This document shows, in pieces, positions 50,962-60,690 of a stretch of 64,000 bases of DNA (positions are counted from its first letter, which is position 1; every line of letters begins with the position of its first letter). A program made the position numbers and the translations under genes. Source of the stretch: WTFY01 sp965220895. Its GTDB lineage: Bacteria; Pseudomonadota; Gammaproteobacteria; UBA4575. Location of the stretch: NCBI GenBank assembly GCA_965220895.1, contig OZ244850.1, positions 372,001-436,000 on the forward strand, read 5' to 3'. A model generated the notes under the pieces. That model made no database searches and was not told the DNA's origin. It worked only from the letters and a program-made list of their open reading frames with translations.

Positions 50962-53900
50962 TCACGAAACTGCCTGCATCTCGACGGCTTCATCGATATC
51001 GACTGAAACCATCCTCGAAACACCGGGCTCACTCATTGTGATGCCCAGCAACTGGTTTGCATACTCCATGGTATTTTTATTGTGGGTGATTGAAATAAAC
51101 TGGACTCGTTCGCTCATCTCTTTCAGCAATTCGCAGTAGCGCGTGACATTGGCATCGTCCAGGGGCGCGTCCACCTCATCCAGCAGGCAAAACGGGGCCG
51201 GGTTCAGTTCAAACAGGGAAAATACCAGGGCTACTGCTGTCAAGGCTTTTTCACCTCCGGACATGAGGTGGATGGAGGACAGTCGCTTGCCCGGCAAGCG
51301 TGCCATGATGGAGATTCCGGTGGTCAGCAGGTCGTCGCCCGTCATCACCAGGAACGCTTTGCCGCCACCAAACAGGCGCGGGAACATTTCCTGCAACCGC
51401 TGATTGACGCGATCAAAGATGTTCTTGAAACGGTCCTTGGTTTCCTTGTCTATTTTGCGAATCGCCTGTTCCAGCATCTCCAGCGCCTTGCTGAGATCCT
51501 CGTGCTGGCGATCCAGATATTCCTTGCGCTCCCGGTGCTCTTCGAAATCACTGATCGCCGCAAGGTTAATGGGGCCCAGACGTGTGATCTTGCGCCCCAG
51601 CGCCTCGATCTGGTCTTCCCACTCCTGCAGTTGCGCACCTTCCGGCAACTCACCGATCAGGGATTCCAGGGGTATTCCGTACTCTCCAAGTTGCTCTTCC
51701 AGGGTCTTGCTGCGGACATTGGCTTCCTGCCATGCAAGCCGGGCATCATTCAGATCGCTCTGTAAAGACTCCTCTTTACCATGCAGTGTGATGACACTTT
51801 CCCGTTCGCTATGCATCTGCTCTTCGGTGCCCTGCATGACACTGCGTGCCTCAGCCTGACGGTGCTCGATGCCGACGCGCTGCTCCAGGAGCTCTTTCAG
51901 CTGGACATCCAGTCCTTCCAAGGGGGCATCGCTCTCATCCACGGACGCCTGCAGGGCCACATTGCGCTTTTGCAGTACCACAGCCTGTTCCTGCATTCTT
52001 TCCAGTATAGCCTGTGTCGCCTGCAGCGAACTCCGGCACGACTCCAGATCCAGGCTGAGTTCATGGATCAAGTCACGACTGTCCGTGTCTTTGCTGCGCA
52101 CACCTTCCAGGGCGGAAACAAGATTATCGCGCCGTTGCAGCAAGGTACTTTTCTCAACGCTGAACTCTTCCAGCACGGCCGCGGCGGACTGCCTTGCAAC
52201 GCTTGACTGGTCCAGTTCCTCACGCGCCTTCCCGAACTCGCCCTCCAGTTCCTGCGAATACTCCCGGAATTGCTCTTCCTGCTGTCTTAAATGCTCCTGC
52301 TCCAGCCCCCAGGCCCCCATTTCCGATTGGGCCTGATGATGATGCTCCTGTGCCCTGGCAAGCTGCGTCTGGACATCATCCCGTTCCTGTTCGTGTGCAT
52401 TAAGCTCGCCCTGACTGGCCTCAAGATCAGACTCCAGGGCTTCGCTCGCCTGTTGCTGCAAGGCAAGCTTACCCTCCAGCTTGCGGATCTCGTTCTTGCG
52501 TTGCAGCACGCTGCTTTGCTCCGCGCTGCTCCTTGCCAGCCGCATCCAGTTCCTGCCCATCCAGATTCCCTCTTTGGTGATCACGGACTGACCCGGGGAT
52601 AAATTCTTGCGCTGCTTGAGCGCCGCCTGGATGTCGCTTGCGACCAGTATGGCATCCAGAAACCCGCTGAGACTCACAGGGGCCTGCACCTTGGCGGCCA
52701 GCGTTTCAGAAGTCCGGGCAGTTTGCGGTGCTGGAGTCTGGTCCAGCAGGATGAGACGTCCGTTCCTGATCCGGCTGCACGCGACGGCCACCTTTTCGAT
52801 ATCCTCGATACAGACCGATTCCAGACATTCACCCAGCACGGTCTCCACCGCACCTTCCCAGCCTGCCTCGGCTTTGATCGTATCAATCAGGCGGGGGGCC
52901 TGACTGAGCCCCTGTTCTTCAAGCCAGTGACCTACCGCCTGGCTCTCCTCGCCCAGCACCACGTCCTGCATGGCTTGCAGCGAGGCAAGCCGGATCTGTG
53001 TTTCCTGCAGCTCTTCGCGTGCCTGCTGGACCCGGGTTTGCAGACTCTGGCTGGCGTCGCGGCCCTGGCCGATTTTTTCCGTCAGTCCGTCCAGGATGTC
53101 CGAGACGGTCTTCAAGTGCTGCTCCATCTGGCTGACACGTGATTTCAGTTCTTTCGCCTCCCCGGACTCCCGGCGTCGGGCACACTGACCAAGACTGTCT
53201 TCCAGACGGTCCTTGCGGTCTTTGAGTTGCCCAAGATGGGATTCAAGATACTCAATGCGTGAAGTCTCGATCTCCACAGTCTGTGCGGGCCCCGCCATGC
53301 TTGCCTGCAGTGCCTCCCAGGCTTCCTGCCAGGCGGCCATCTGTGCCTCGGCTTCGTCCAGGTCGCCCTGATTCGAACCGAGCTGTTCCCGAGCGGACGC
53401 CAGTTGCGGCTCGATTTCGCGGATCCTGGTTTCCAGACCCTCTACCTTGGTGCGCTCGTTCTGCAGATCCCGTTCGGTCTGGCGCCATGCGTCCTGCACC
53501 TGTTCTAGTTCCTCACCGTGACGCCCGCTCATTTCCTTGGCGTGGCGAATTGCGTCCTCTACCCGCGAGATCTCCGCATTCAGACTGTACTGTTTACCCT
53601 GTATTTCACTGAAACTTTTTGTTTCATCGGCATGGCGCAGCCGCAATTTTTCCACCGAGGCCTCGGTGGCACGAATGTCGGCAACGATCTTTTCGATTTC
53701 AGTCTGCTTGTGCTCTACGGACTGTTTCAGCGTCTGTGCTTCTTCCTGCTTTGCCTGCCAGCGCAAGGCCAGCAACTCTGCCTTGGTCTGGCGTTCTTTT
53801 TCCTTCAGCACCTTGTAGTGCTCGGCGGCGCGTGCCTGGCGCTGCAGTTGCTTGATCCGCTTGCTGATCTCGTCAATCACGTCATTGAGCCGCTCCAGGT

Positions 53901-54465
53901 TCTCGCAGGTATGGCGGATCCGGTTCTCGGTTTCCCGGCGCCTTTCCTTGTACTTGGATATCCCGGCAGCTTCCTCGAGGTACACACGTAATTCATCCGG
54001 CTTCGTGTCGATCAGCCTCGATATCATGCCCTGCTCAATGATTGCATAGCTGTTGGGGCCGAGGCCGGTACCCAGAAACACGGACACAATGTCCTTGCGG
54101 CGGCACTGCACCCCATTCAGAAAGTATTTGGACTGGCCGTCCCGTACCACCTGCCTGCGGACCGAAATCTCCGTGTAGGCGGCATATTGTCCACCCAGCC
54201 TGCCCTGGCTGTTGTCAAAGACCAGCTCGACCGAGGCCTGACCCGCAGGGCTGCGGGTTGAAGAGCCGTTGAAGATCACGTCTTCCATCGTATTGCCGCG
54301 CAGGTGCCGGCTGCTTTCACCCATCACCCAGCGGACCGCATCAATGATGTTGGATTTGCCGCAGCCGTTGGGTCCTACAATTCCCACCATGGAAGACGGG
54401 AAGGAAAACGTGGTCGGGTCCACGAAAGACTTGAACCCGGAAAGTTTTACACAATTAAGCCGCAT
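50962..54465 (-). CDS. smc: Chromosome segregation protein SMC
   Basis: ATP-driven chromosome organiser. 1167 residues in the classical layout: N-terminal Walker A VGPNGCGKSNIIDAVRWVMG near residue 30, long coiled coil to about 480, a hinge around 500-650, and returning coiled coil. The C-terminal signature is LMSGGEKALTAVALVFSLF with Walker B FCLLDEVDAPLDD. Its presence rather than MukB separates this organism from Enterobacteriaceae, Vibrionaceae and relatives. It is divergent from queF across 52 bases containing a palindrome with a -10-like core. Confidence 0.97.
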   Translation of the reverse strand: MRLNCVKLSGFKSFVDPTTFSFPSSMVGIVGPNGCGKSNIIDAVRWVMGESSRHLRGNTMEDVIFNGSSTRSPAGQASVELVFDNSQGRLGGQYAAYTEISVRRQVVRDGQSKYFLNGVQCRRKDIVSVFLGTGLGPNSYAIIEQGMISRLIDTKPDELRVYLEEAAGISKYKERRRETENRIRHTCENLERLNDVIDEISKRIKQLQRQARAAEHYKVLKEKERQTKAELLALRWQAKQEEAQTLKQSVEHKQTEIEKIVADIRATEASVEKLRLRHADETKSFSEIQGKQYSLNAEISRVEDAIRHAKEMSGRHGEELEQVQDAWRQTERDLQNERTKVEGLETRIREIEPQLASAREQLGSNQGDLDEAEAQMAAWQEAWEALQASMAGPAQTVEIETSRIEYLESHLGQLKDRKDRLEDSLGQCARRRESGEAKELKSRVSQMEQHLKTVSDILDGLTEKIGQGRDASQSLQTRVQQAREELQETQIRLASLQAMQDVVLGEESQAVGHWLEEQGLSQAPRLIDTIKAEAGWEGAVETVLGECLESVCIEDIEKVAVACSRIRNGRLILLDQTPAPQTARTSETLAAKVQAPVSLSGFLDAILVASDIQAALKQRKNLSPGQSVITKEGIWMGRNWMRLARSSAEQSSVLQRKNEIRKLEGKLALQQQASEALESDLEASQGELNAHEQERDDVQTQLARAQEHHHQAQSEMGAWGLEQEHLRQQEEQFREYSQELEGEFGKAREELDQSSVARQSAAAVLEEFSVEKSTLLQRRDNLVSALEGVRSKDTDSRDLIHELSLDLESCRSSLQATQAILERMQEQAVVLQKRNVALQASVDESDAPLEGLDVQLKELLEQRVGIEHRQAEARSVMQGTEEQMHSERESVITLHGKEESLQSDLNDARLAWQEANVRSKTLEEQLGEYGIPLESLIGELPEGAQLQEWEDQIEALGRKITRLGPINLAAISDFEEHRERKEYLDRQHEDLSKALEMLEQAIRKIDKETKDRFKNIFDRVNQRLQEMFPRLFGGGKAFLVMTGDDLLTTGISIMARLPGKRLSSIHLMSGGEKALTAVALVFSLFELNPAPFCLLDEVDAPLDDANVTRYCELLKEMSERVQFISITHNKNTMEYANQLLGITMSEPGVSRMVSVDIDEAVEMQAVS

Positions 54466-54477
54466 CTATGCCAGTTC

Positions 54478-54490
54478 GCCTATAATAGGC
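54478..54490. promoter_or_regulatory. Palindrome with -10-like core between smc and queF
   Basis: GCCTATAATAGGC is symmetrical except for its central base, and contains TATAAT on the plus strand and TATTAT on the minus strand. It lies 12 bases from the smc start and 27 from the queF start. No good -35 element was found on either strand. It may be a shared promoter or operator. Confidence 0.4.
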
Positions 54491-54517
54491 AGCCTGATTG
54501 CATCAGACCGTACCGCC

Positions 54518-54916
54518 ATGCCTGACGATCACACCCATCACCTGGAAACCTTCGAAAATCCGCAGCCGGATGCCGACTATACGATCCGCATGCATATTCC
54601 GGAATTCACCTGTCTATGCCCACTGACCGGCCAGCCCGATTTCGCCGAGTTTCTAATCGAATATGTTCCAGACAAACTATGCGTAGAACTGAAGGCTCTC
54701 AAATTGTATATGAGCTCTTTTAGAAGCAAAGGCCTATTCCACGAAGCAATAACAAATCGGATTCTAATCGATATTGCTGCTTTGCTAAAGCCTCGATTTA
54801 TGCGCATCACTGCGGATTTCAATGTGCGGGGTGGCATTTACACACAGGTGATTGCCGAGCACCGGCAAGACGGATGGCAAGCCGAGACCCCGGTTATTCT
54901 TCCCAGTCAGACATAA
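54518..54916 (+). CDS. queF: NADPH-dependent 7-cyano-7-deazaguanine reductase QueF
   Basis: Reduces preQ0 to preQ1 in queuosine synthesis. The 132-residue protein is of the short single-domain YkvM type. It has CLCPLTGQPDFAEF with the nucleophilic cysteine, followed by ELKALKLYMSSFRSKG, the substrate-binding equivalent of the E(S/L)K(S/A)xK QueF motif, and ends with RGGIYTQVIAEH. The ATG at 54518 is chosen because upstream sequence belongs to the divergent smc gene. Codons in the middle of the gene (TTA, CTA, ATA, AGA) are more AT-rich than neighbours. Confidence 0.94.
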   Translation: MPDDHTHHLETFENPQPDADYTIRMHIPEFTCLCPLTGQPDFAEFLIEYVPDKLCVELKALKLYMSSFRSKGLFHEAITNRILIDIAALLKPRFMRITADFNVRGGIYTQVIAEHRQDGWQAETPVILPSQT

Positions 54917-55060
54917 GTATTCTGCACAACCTCTCGATTTAAAAGGACCTGCAGGAAATACCCGGGTCTCACAAGCCTGCTGCAGGACTCCGTCAATAGC
55001 CAGCCATTGCAGCGGCCTGCGCCCAGGCAGGGACTTGCTCCACGCATGGCACGGCACGGT

Positions 55061-56458
55061 CTATTTATTTCTTTGCCGGCGTTTCCGGGTACGCTGCTGC
55101 CTGGGGGTGAGCGGGTTGCGCCGGCCTGCAAACGGGTTGTCAGGCTGCCTGAACAGCAGGTGAACCGGCGTTCCGGTCAGTCGCAGCGCCTTGCGGTAGT
55201 AATTCTCCAGGTAGCGCTTGTAGGAGCCCGGAATCCTTGCGATCTGGTTGCCATGGATCACAAACGTGGGGGGACAGGTGGAAATCTGGGTGGCGTATTT
55301 GAGCCGGATCCGTTGCCCGCGTACCAGCGGAGGCTGAAAGCCTTCCAGGGCCTCCTCGAGCAGGCGGGTCAGGGTCGATGTGTTGACCTGGATATTCGCT
55401 GCGGCATGCGCATGCGAAACCGCTTGGATCAGCTTTGCGATCCCTTCCTTCCTGCAAGCGGAAATGAATTGCCGCTCTGCAAAATCCAGAAATCTCAGCT
55501 TGAGGTCCAGGCCCTTTTGTATGTTTTGATAATCCTCTTTCGAGCAGGCGTCCGTTTTGTTGATGGCCAGGACCAGGGCACGTCCACTGTCCAGCATCGT
55601 GCGCGCCAGACGCGCATCCTGGTCGGCGAAATCCTGCGTGCCGTCGAGCACCAGGACCGCCACGTGAGCCGCCTCAATGGCCTGCAGCGTTTTCACGACG
55701 CTGAATTTTTCAATCATGTCGTGAACTCGGCTTCGACGCCGAACTCCTGCGGTGTCTATCAGTTCAAACACTGTACCTGATTTTTCCACCCGTGCCGGAA
55801 TACTGTCCCGGGTCGTGCCCGGTATGTCCGAGGTGATAAAGCGCTCTTCGCCGAGCAGCGCATTGACCAGGGTGGACTTCCCCACATTGGGTCGCCCGGC
55901 AATGGCCACCCGGATCACTGCCTGATCGCCACTCGCAGATGGGTCGGGTTGTGTAGGATAATCAGGGTCAAGTACGGAAAATACTTCCTCAACTCCCTTG
56001 CCGGTTTTGGCCGAGACCTCAAAGACCTCCCTGGCACCCAGCCGGAAAAAATCACTCGCCAGCAGGTGTGCAGGCTTTAGATCCGCCTTGTTGACCAGCA
56101 CGAACACCTTTTGACCCAGTTGCCTCAATTCGGAAAACACCTGCTCATCCTGCGGGACAAGTCCCTGTGGACCGTCCACCATGAAGAACACGATATCTGC
56201 CTCTTCCGCAGCCTGCCAGGCCTGAGCGGCGATCTGGTGAGGGAGCCCTGCCTCGTGATCGGGATGTTGCAACAGCTCGATGCCTCCCGTATCGATGACG
56301 ATGTAGCGATCGCCAAAGCGGCGCGACACCCCATAGATTCGGTCCCGGGTCAAGCCTGGACGATCGGCAACCAGCGCGTCCTTGGTCCGGGTCAAAAAAT
56401 TGAATAATGTTGACTTGCCGACATTAGAGCGCCCGACAAGGGCAATTACAGGCTTCAC
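55061..56458 (-). CDS. der: Ribosome-assembly GTPase Der (EngA)
   Basis: GTPase needed for maturation of the large ribosomal subunit. 465 residues with two tandem GTPase domains, unique to this family. G1 motifs are GRSNVGKSTLF at residue 8 and GRPNVGKSTLVN near 190. G3 motifs are DTGGIEL and DTAGVRRR, and G4 motifs are NKAD and NKTD. A C-terminal KH-like domain ends in a basic tail (QQRTRKRRQRN). It is the last gene of the hisS-yfgM-bamB-der row, 137 bases after bamB. Confidence 0.98.
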   Translation of the reverse strand: MKPVIALVGRSNVGKSTLFNFLTRTKDALVADRPGLTRDRIYGVSRRFGDRYIVIDTGGIELLQHPDHEAGLPHQIAAQAWQAAEEADIVFFMVDGPQGLVPQDEQVFSELRQLGQKVFVLVNKADLKPAHLLASDFFRLGAREVFEVSAKTGKGVEEVFSVLDPDYPTQPDPSASGDQAVIRVAIAGRPNVGKSTLVNALLGEERFITSDIPGTTRDSIPARVEKSGTVFELIDTAGVRRRSRVHDMIEKFSVVKTLQAIEAAHVAVLVLDGTQDFADQDARLARTMLDSGRALVLAINKTDACSKEDYQNIQKGLDLKLRFLDFAERQFISACRKEGIAKLIQAVSHAHAAANIQVNTSTLTRLLEEALEGFQPPLVRGQRIRLKYATQISTCPPTFVIHGNQIARIPGSYKRYLENYYRKALRLTGTPVHLLFRQPDNPFAGRRNPLTPRQQRTRKRRQRNK

Positions 56459-56595
56459 TGGAGGTTACCGTGGTCCGGTTGCGAACGATAAGGGGGCTAT
56501 TGTAAGGAAAGCACTTTGTGCTTTGCATCCCTATCTGACCCGAACTGCCAATTCCGCAAACAATCCTGCCAGCCCCTGTGGCTGGCCGCCTGGAG

Positions 56596-57789
56596 TCAGG
56601 GCTGCTGCAGCACGGTAAACGAGCCGTTGTCCGCGAGCACGAAGATGCGCTGACCGATTGCAACCGGCACGCTGTCGATCGCGTCGCGGGCCACCCGGTG
56701 TCTTCCAGCCAGGCTCCCGTCTTTCTTGGAAAGCCAGTGAAGATACCCTTCGGTGTCGCCCACTACGATGTAGTCCCCGGCCGACACCGGTACCGTCAGC
56801 AGGCGGTGCAGCAGCTTATCCTGCCGCCACAAGGTGGCTCCGGTCATCCGGTCCAGTGCCCAGACGCTGTCGTTGGTACCGATGACATAGACGCGGGACT
56901 CATCTGCAACCAGGCCGGTGTGTGAAGGCAGGTCACGAGCCCATTTCACTCTGCCGGTAAGCATGTCTACCGCCACTGTGCGACCATTGAAGTTGGAGGC
57001 ATAAACCACGTCGTCCCAGTAGGCGATATCTCCATCGATGTCGGCGATACGCTCCAGTTCCGAACGACCGCTTGGAAAGGATACCGTGGCCCTCCAGCGC
57101 TCTTCTCCATCAAGCACGCTGAATGCCACCAGTTTGCCATCGTCAAACCCGACCAGCACGGCACTGCCTACCACCTTGGGCTGGCTTGCACCCAGCAGGG
57201 TCAAGGGAGGAGGGCTTCGGCTTGCACGCCAGGCTATACTGCCATCACCAATGTCGAGTGCATGTATGGTGCTGTCACTGGTGCGCGCCACGATAACGCC
57301 ATGCCTGACTTGCGATAAGGCCAGCACCTCGCTGCTGAGCAGGGTGCGCCACTTTTCCTTGCCATCTGCGCTATCCAGCGCAATTACCAGTCCATTCTCG
57401 GTGCCTACGGCCAGTATCTGCTCGCCTCCGTTGACCCCGCCGGAAATCACCTCCTGCAATTTCACCGACCAGACACGTTTTCCGTCGATCAGTTGCCAGG
57501 CTTCGACACGGTTGTCCGCCCCTGCAAGATATACCAGGCCATCCGCGAAATAAGGATGCATCTTGGAGTAGATGATTTCCGAAGCACCGATCGAATCGCT
57601 CCACAATTTCTTCGGGCGCAGGCTGTCGGAACCCAGGTCAGTCAGTTTTGTAGGTGCCTGGGGGTCTTCCTCGATACCGATCCATCGCTTGGGCGCACTC
57701 AGTAGATCACCACCACCGCAACCGGAAAGCAGCAGGAAGCAGGTCAATGCTGCCAAGACCGATAGCTTTGCAGGGTAGTTGTACAGCAT
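56596..57789 (-). CDS. bamB: Outer-membrane protein assembly factor BamB
   Basis: Lipoprotein of the BAM complex that supports insertion of beta-barrels. 397 residues: a lipoprotein signal (LAALTCFLLLSGC), then an eight-bladed propeller of PQQ-like repeats, seen in recurrent segments such as YLAGADNRVEAWQLIDGKRV, AVGTENGLVIALDSADGKEK and VYASNFNGRTVAVDMLTGRV. The final blade returns to IFVLADNGSFTVLQQP. It lies 18 bases downstream of yfgM on the same strand, the conserved order. Confidence 0.96.
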   Translation of the reverse strand: MLYNYPAKLSVLAALTCFLLLSGCGGGDLLSAPKRWIGIEEDPQAPTKLTDLGSDSLRPKKLWSDSIGASEIIYSKMHPYFADGLVYLAGADNRVEAWQLIDGKRVWSVKLQEVISGGVNGGEQILAVGTENGLVIALDSADGKEKWRTLLSSEVLALSQVRHGVIVARTSDSTIHALDIGDGSIAWRASRSPPPLTLLGASQPKVVGSAVLVGFDDGKLVAFSVLDGEERWRATVSFPSGRSELERIADIDGDIAYWDDVVYASNFNGRTVAVDMLTGRVKWARDLPSHTGLVADESRVYVIGTNDSVWALDRMTGATLWRQDKLLHRLLTVPVSAGDYIVVGDTEGYLHWLSKKDGSLAGRHRVARDAIDSVPVAIGQRIFVLADNGSFTVLQQP

Positions 57790-57807
57790 GCCAGACAGCT
57801 AGCGACC

Positions 57808-58431
57808 CTAGCTTCCCAGGTCGTCCCGTTTCATCTGCAGGAACTCCACGCCACTTGCACGGGCAGATTCCAACGCCAGATCATAGGCCTGTTTTGCTTG
57901 CTCGGGTTCGCCCCGAGAAATCAGGATATCACCTTGAATTTCGTGTACAAGCGATTGATATCCATCGGAAAATTCCTTTTCGATCACGGTCTGTGCCGCG
58001 TCCAGTTTGTGGTCTGCGACCAGTACGCGTGCCAGCCGGATACGGGCAACATCACGGATGGACGGCTGTGCGCTGTGCTTGACGGCCCAGCGCAGACTTT
58101 CCGCTGCTGCTTCCAAATCCCCCTGTTCGGCTTGTGCCTTGGCTTCATGCAGCGTCGCCAGCACTGCATAAGGGGTGGACGCGTAGTCGGTGCGAAGCGT
58201 CTCGGCCTGCTCCCGGAAGGAAGCCCTGTCGCCCGCGATCATGGATTCCTGTACAGAGGCGAAGATGTCGGAGGCATTCTCAGCCTGTTTTTCCTGATAC
58301 CAGCCCCAGCCACGCCAGCCTCCCAGTGCACCAATACCCAGCAATGCCCCGATGATCACGGCCGTGCCATTCTCTTTCCACCAGCTTTTCAGCGCCTCGA
58401 CTTGCTGTTCTTCAGTGTCGTATTGGGCCAT
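57808..58431 (-). CDS. yfgM: YfgM-type TPR membrane protein (ancillary SecYEG partner)
   Basis: Single-pass inner-membrane protein whose periplasmic TPR part interacts with the Sec translocon and periplasmic chaperones. 207 residues: cytoplasmic MAQYDTEEQQVEALKSWWKE, a helix (AVIIGALLGIGALGGWRGWG), then helical repeats (LEAAAESLRWAVKH, PEQAKQAYDLALESA). The N-terminal EEQQVEALKSWW stretch is the family hallmark. It lies between hisS (14 bases) and bamB (18 bases), so one operon. Confidence 0.92.
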   Translation of the reverse strand: MAQYDTEEQQVEALKSWWKENGTAVIIGALLGIGALGGWRGWGWYQEKQAENASDIFASVQESMIAGDRASFREQAETLRTDYASTPYAVLATLHEAKAQAEQGDLEAAAESLRWAVKHSAQPSIRDVARIRLARVLVADHKLDAAQTVIEKEFSDGYQSLVHEIQGDILISRGEPEQAKQAYDLALESARASGVEFLQMKRDDLGS

Positions 58432-58445
58432 GTCTACAAGTGCCG

Positions 58446-59717
58446 CTAGGCTCCAAGGTATTCATCCAGTTTCGACATCAGGTTTGCTCGCGGAATCGTT
58501 TCCTGTTCGCGCCTTTCCCGCAAAAACTTGATCCCCACTGTGTTATCCCTCAGTTCGTCCTCGGCCAAAATGATTGCAAGTTTAGCATTGGATTTGTCGG
58601 CACGTTTCATTTGTGTCTTGATGCTGCCTCCACCGCAGTTGACGACCACCGACAGCGAAGGGGAATGATCACGAAGCTGGCTTGCAAGCTGCATCCCCGC
58701 AAGTACCGCCTGCTCACCGACCAGCACGAGGTAGGCATCGATCTCCGTGTCCGTGTCCCGAGTTCCCTCCAGCAGGGCCATAATCCTTTCCAGGCCCACC
58801 GCGAATCCTGCCGCAGGATACGGTTTTCCACCGAGTTGCTCAACCAGACCGTCATAACGCCCACCTGCGCAAATGGTGGCCTGGGACCCCTGTTCCGGGA
58901 CGACCCACTCAAACACCGTTTTGCTGTAGTAGTCCAGCCCCCGAACCAGGTGCGGGTTGATGTCATAGCTGATTCCCGCGGCATCAAGCAGGTTTTGCAA
59001 GCCCTCGAAATGCTCTGCCGACTCCGGGTCCAGGTACTCCGTCAGGCCCGGGGCATCGCCAATGATCTCTGCCAGCTCCGGATTCTTGCTGTCCAGGATC
59101 CGCATGGGATTGGTCTCCAGGCGCTGTTTTTCCTGGGCATCAAGTCGGTGTTCATGCTGGCGGAAGTACTCGACCAGTGCAGTCCGGAACCGCTGTCGCG
59201 CCTCGAGTGTGCCGAGACTGTTTATCTGCAGCGATGTCCTCGGCAGGATGGCCAGTCTCTGCCACATGTGCCGGCACAGGATGATCAGTTCTGCATCCAC
59301 ATCCGGTCCGGACAGTCCAAACGTTTCAGCCCCAAGCTGGTGGAACTGTCGGTAACGCCCCTTTTGCGGGCGCTCGTGACGAAAAAAAGGGCCCCCGTAC
59401 CAGAGCCGCACGGGTTGTCCGAATAAAATGCCCTGCTGCAATGCAGCCCTCACACAGCTCGCAGTGCCTTCCGGCCGCAACGTGAGACTGTCACCGTTAC
59501 GGTCCTCAAAGGTGTACATTTCCTTCTCCACGATATCCGTGACCGCGCCCAGCGACCTACGAAACAACTCGGAGTGTTCGAGGACTGGCAGACGGATTTC
59601 CTGGTATCCATATTGTTGCAGCACGGCCTGCATCGTCTGCTCAAGATAGCGCAACGCACCACTGGCAGGCGGCAGCACGTCATGCATTCCACGAATTGAT
59701 TGAATCCGCATGGACAT
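58446..59717 (-). CDS. hisS: Histidyl-tRNA synthetase
   Basis: Charges tRNA-His, a gene for which also lies in this window at 26093. Class II synthetase of 423 residues. Motif 1 lies near residue 45, motif 2 includes TLRPEGTASCVRA and FFRHERPQKGRYRQFHQLG, the histidine-specific stretch is LVRGLDYYSKTVFEWV, and motif 3 is AAGFAVGLERIMALL. The C-terminal anticodon-binding domain starts near residue 330. Start at ATG 59717. Confidence 0.98.
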   Translation of the reverse strand: MSMRIQSIRGMHDVLPPASGALRYLEQTMQAVLQQYGYQEIRLPVLEHSELFRRSLGAVTDIVEKEMYTFEDRNGDSLTLRPEGTASCVRAALQQGILFGQPVRLWYGGPFFRHERPQKGRYRQFHQLGAETFGLSGPDVDAELIILCRHMWQRLAILPRTSLQINSLGTLEARQRFRTALVEYFRQHEHRLDAQEKQRLETNPMRILDSKNPELAEIIGDAPGLTEYLDPESAEHFEGLQNLLDAAGISYDINPHLVRGLDYYSKTVFEWVVPEQGSQATICAGGRYDGLVEQLGGKPYPAAGFAVGLERIMALLEGTRDTDTEIDAYLVLVGEQAVLAGMQLASQLRDHSPSLSVVVNCGGGSIKTQMKRADKSNAKLAIILAEDELRDNTVGIKFLRERREQETIPRANLMSKLDEYLGA

Positions 59718-59751
59718 TATTTCTTCCCGTTGCCTAAATTAAAGCGAGGAC

Positions 59752-60633
59752 TCAGTTCAGCAGATCGCCCGATACCTTGAACCGGGACGTACGGTCACTT
59801 TGGTGAAATCTGGAATGGTCAAAGCGTTTCCCATCGATGTGGATGACCACGTCAGGGGAGTTACCGAGCAACACCTCAAACGGTGCCTTACCTTTGATTT
59901 CCAGTGCTGCTCCAGACCTGATCAGATCCCACGTAATCAGTTGCATATCAGCATCCCGAACTTCAATCCAGCTGTCATCCATAAAGGTCATCGTCAAAAC
60001 TTTCAGATTCTCACCCGATGCAGGCTGCCCATCTGTTACCAGACGTTGTTCTTCTGCCTGTGCACCTACCTCGACTGGTGGCTTGGCCGACTCGTTATCG
60101 TCGACTCTGGTGACCGGCATATGCTGGCTTTGTAATCCCCCTGACAACATAGGCGCGCTGATATCCGAATCCACGGGTGCCATCAGAGCTTCCTCCGGGC
60201 TCGCTTGCTTTTCCTCCGGTGCCTCTTCCAGATCAGGAACCTGCACGGACGGTTGCGGACCAGGAGCCTGCAAGAGCAAGTAGGCACCTGCAAGGACAGC
60301 AAGCACGGCTGCGGTCAGCAAGACGACAGGCCTACGTCTTCTGTTCGAACGTACAGGGGGCTGGTGTTCAGGCTCGGCAGGGTTTTGCTCGTTGTAAATT
60401 CGAATGAGCTGTCCGGCATCCAGGCCGACAAGCTTGGAGTATGTGTGCAAGTAGCCACGCACATAGGTAGGTCCAGGCAGGTTAGCGAAATCTTCTTCCT
60501 CCAGCGCCTGGATCGTGCGAACGGTCAAATTCATCTGCCTGGCGATCTCCACCTGACTGAAACCCGCCTGGCTGCGTGCATCAGCCAGCACCGAGCCAAT
60601 AGTCTCCTTGCGCTTTTGGGAATCCTCCTGCAT
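59752..60633 (-). CDS. rodZ: Cytoskeleton protein RodZ
   Basis: Links the MreB cytoskeleton to the membrane and controls rod shape. 293 residues from the ATG at 60633: an N-terminal HTH_25 domain (IGSVLADARSQAGFSQVEIA, then RTIQALEEEDFANLPGPTYV), a basic patch and membrane helix (RRRRPVVLLTAAVLAVLAGA), a linker, and a C-terminal DUF4115 domain (LTMTFMDDSWIEVRDADMQL). A GTG at 60660 could add nine residues. A tiny ORF of four codons overlaps the ATG. pilF, rlmN and ispG, often its neighbours, are absent here. Confidence 0.94.
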   Translation of the reverse strand: MQEDSQKRKETIGSVLADARSQAGFSQVEIARQMNLTVRTIQALEEEDFANLPGPTYVRGYLHTYSKLVGLDAGQLIRIYNEQNPAEPEHQPPVRSNRRRRPVVLLTAAVLAVLAGAYLLLQAPGPQPSVQVPDLEEAPEEKQASPEEALMAPVDSDISAPMLSGGLQSQHMPVTRVDDNESAKPPVEVGAQAEEQRLVTDGQPASGENLKVLTMTFMDDSWIEVRDADMQLITWDLIRSGAALEIKGKAPFEVLLGNSPDVVIHIDGKRFDHSRFHQSDRTSRFKVSGDLLN

Positions 60634-60654
60634 TACAACGTGTTCATTACCCTC
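60633..60654 (-). promoter_or_regulatory. Possible four-codon leader ORF coupled to rodZ
   Basis: On the minus strand an AGGAGGG is followed by ATG AAC ACG TTG TAA (60647-60633). The TAA overlaps the rodZ ATG as TAATG. The rodZ ATG has no good ribosome-binding site of its own at the usual distance, so re-initiation after this minicistron is possible. Confidence 0.35.
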
Positions 60655-60690
60655 CTGCACCCTTTTGGCACACTAGTGAACGGCCTGAAA

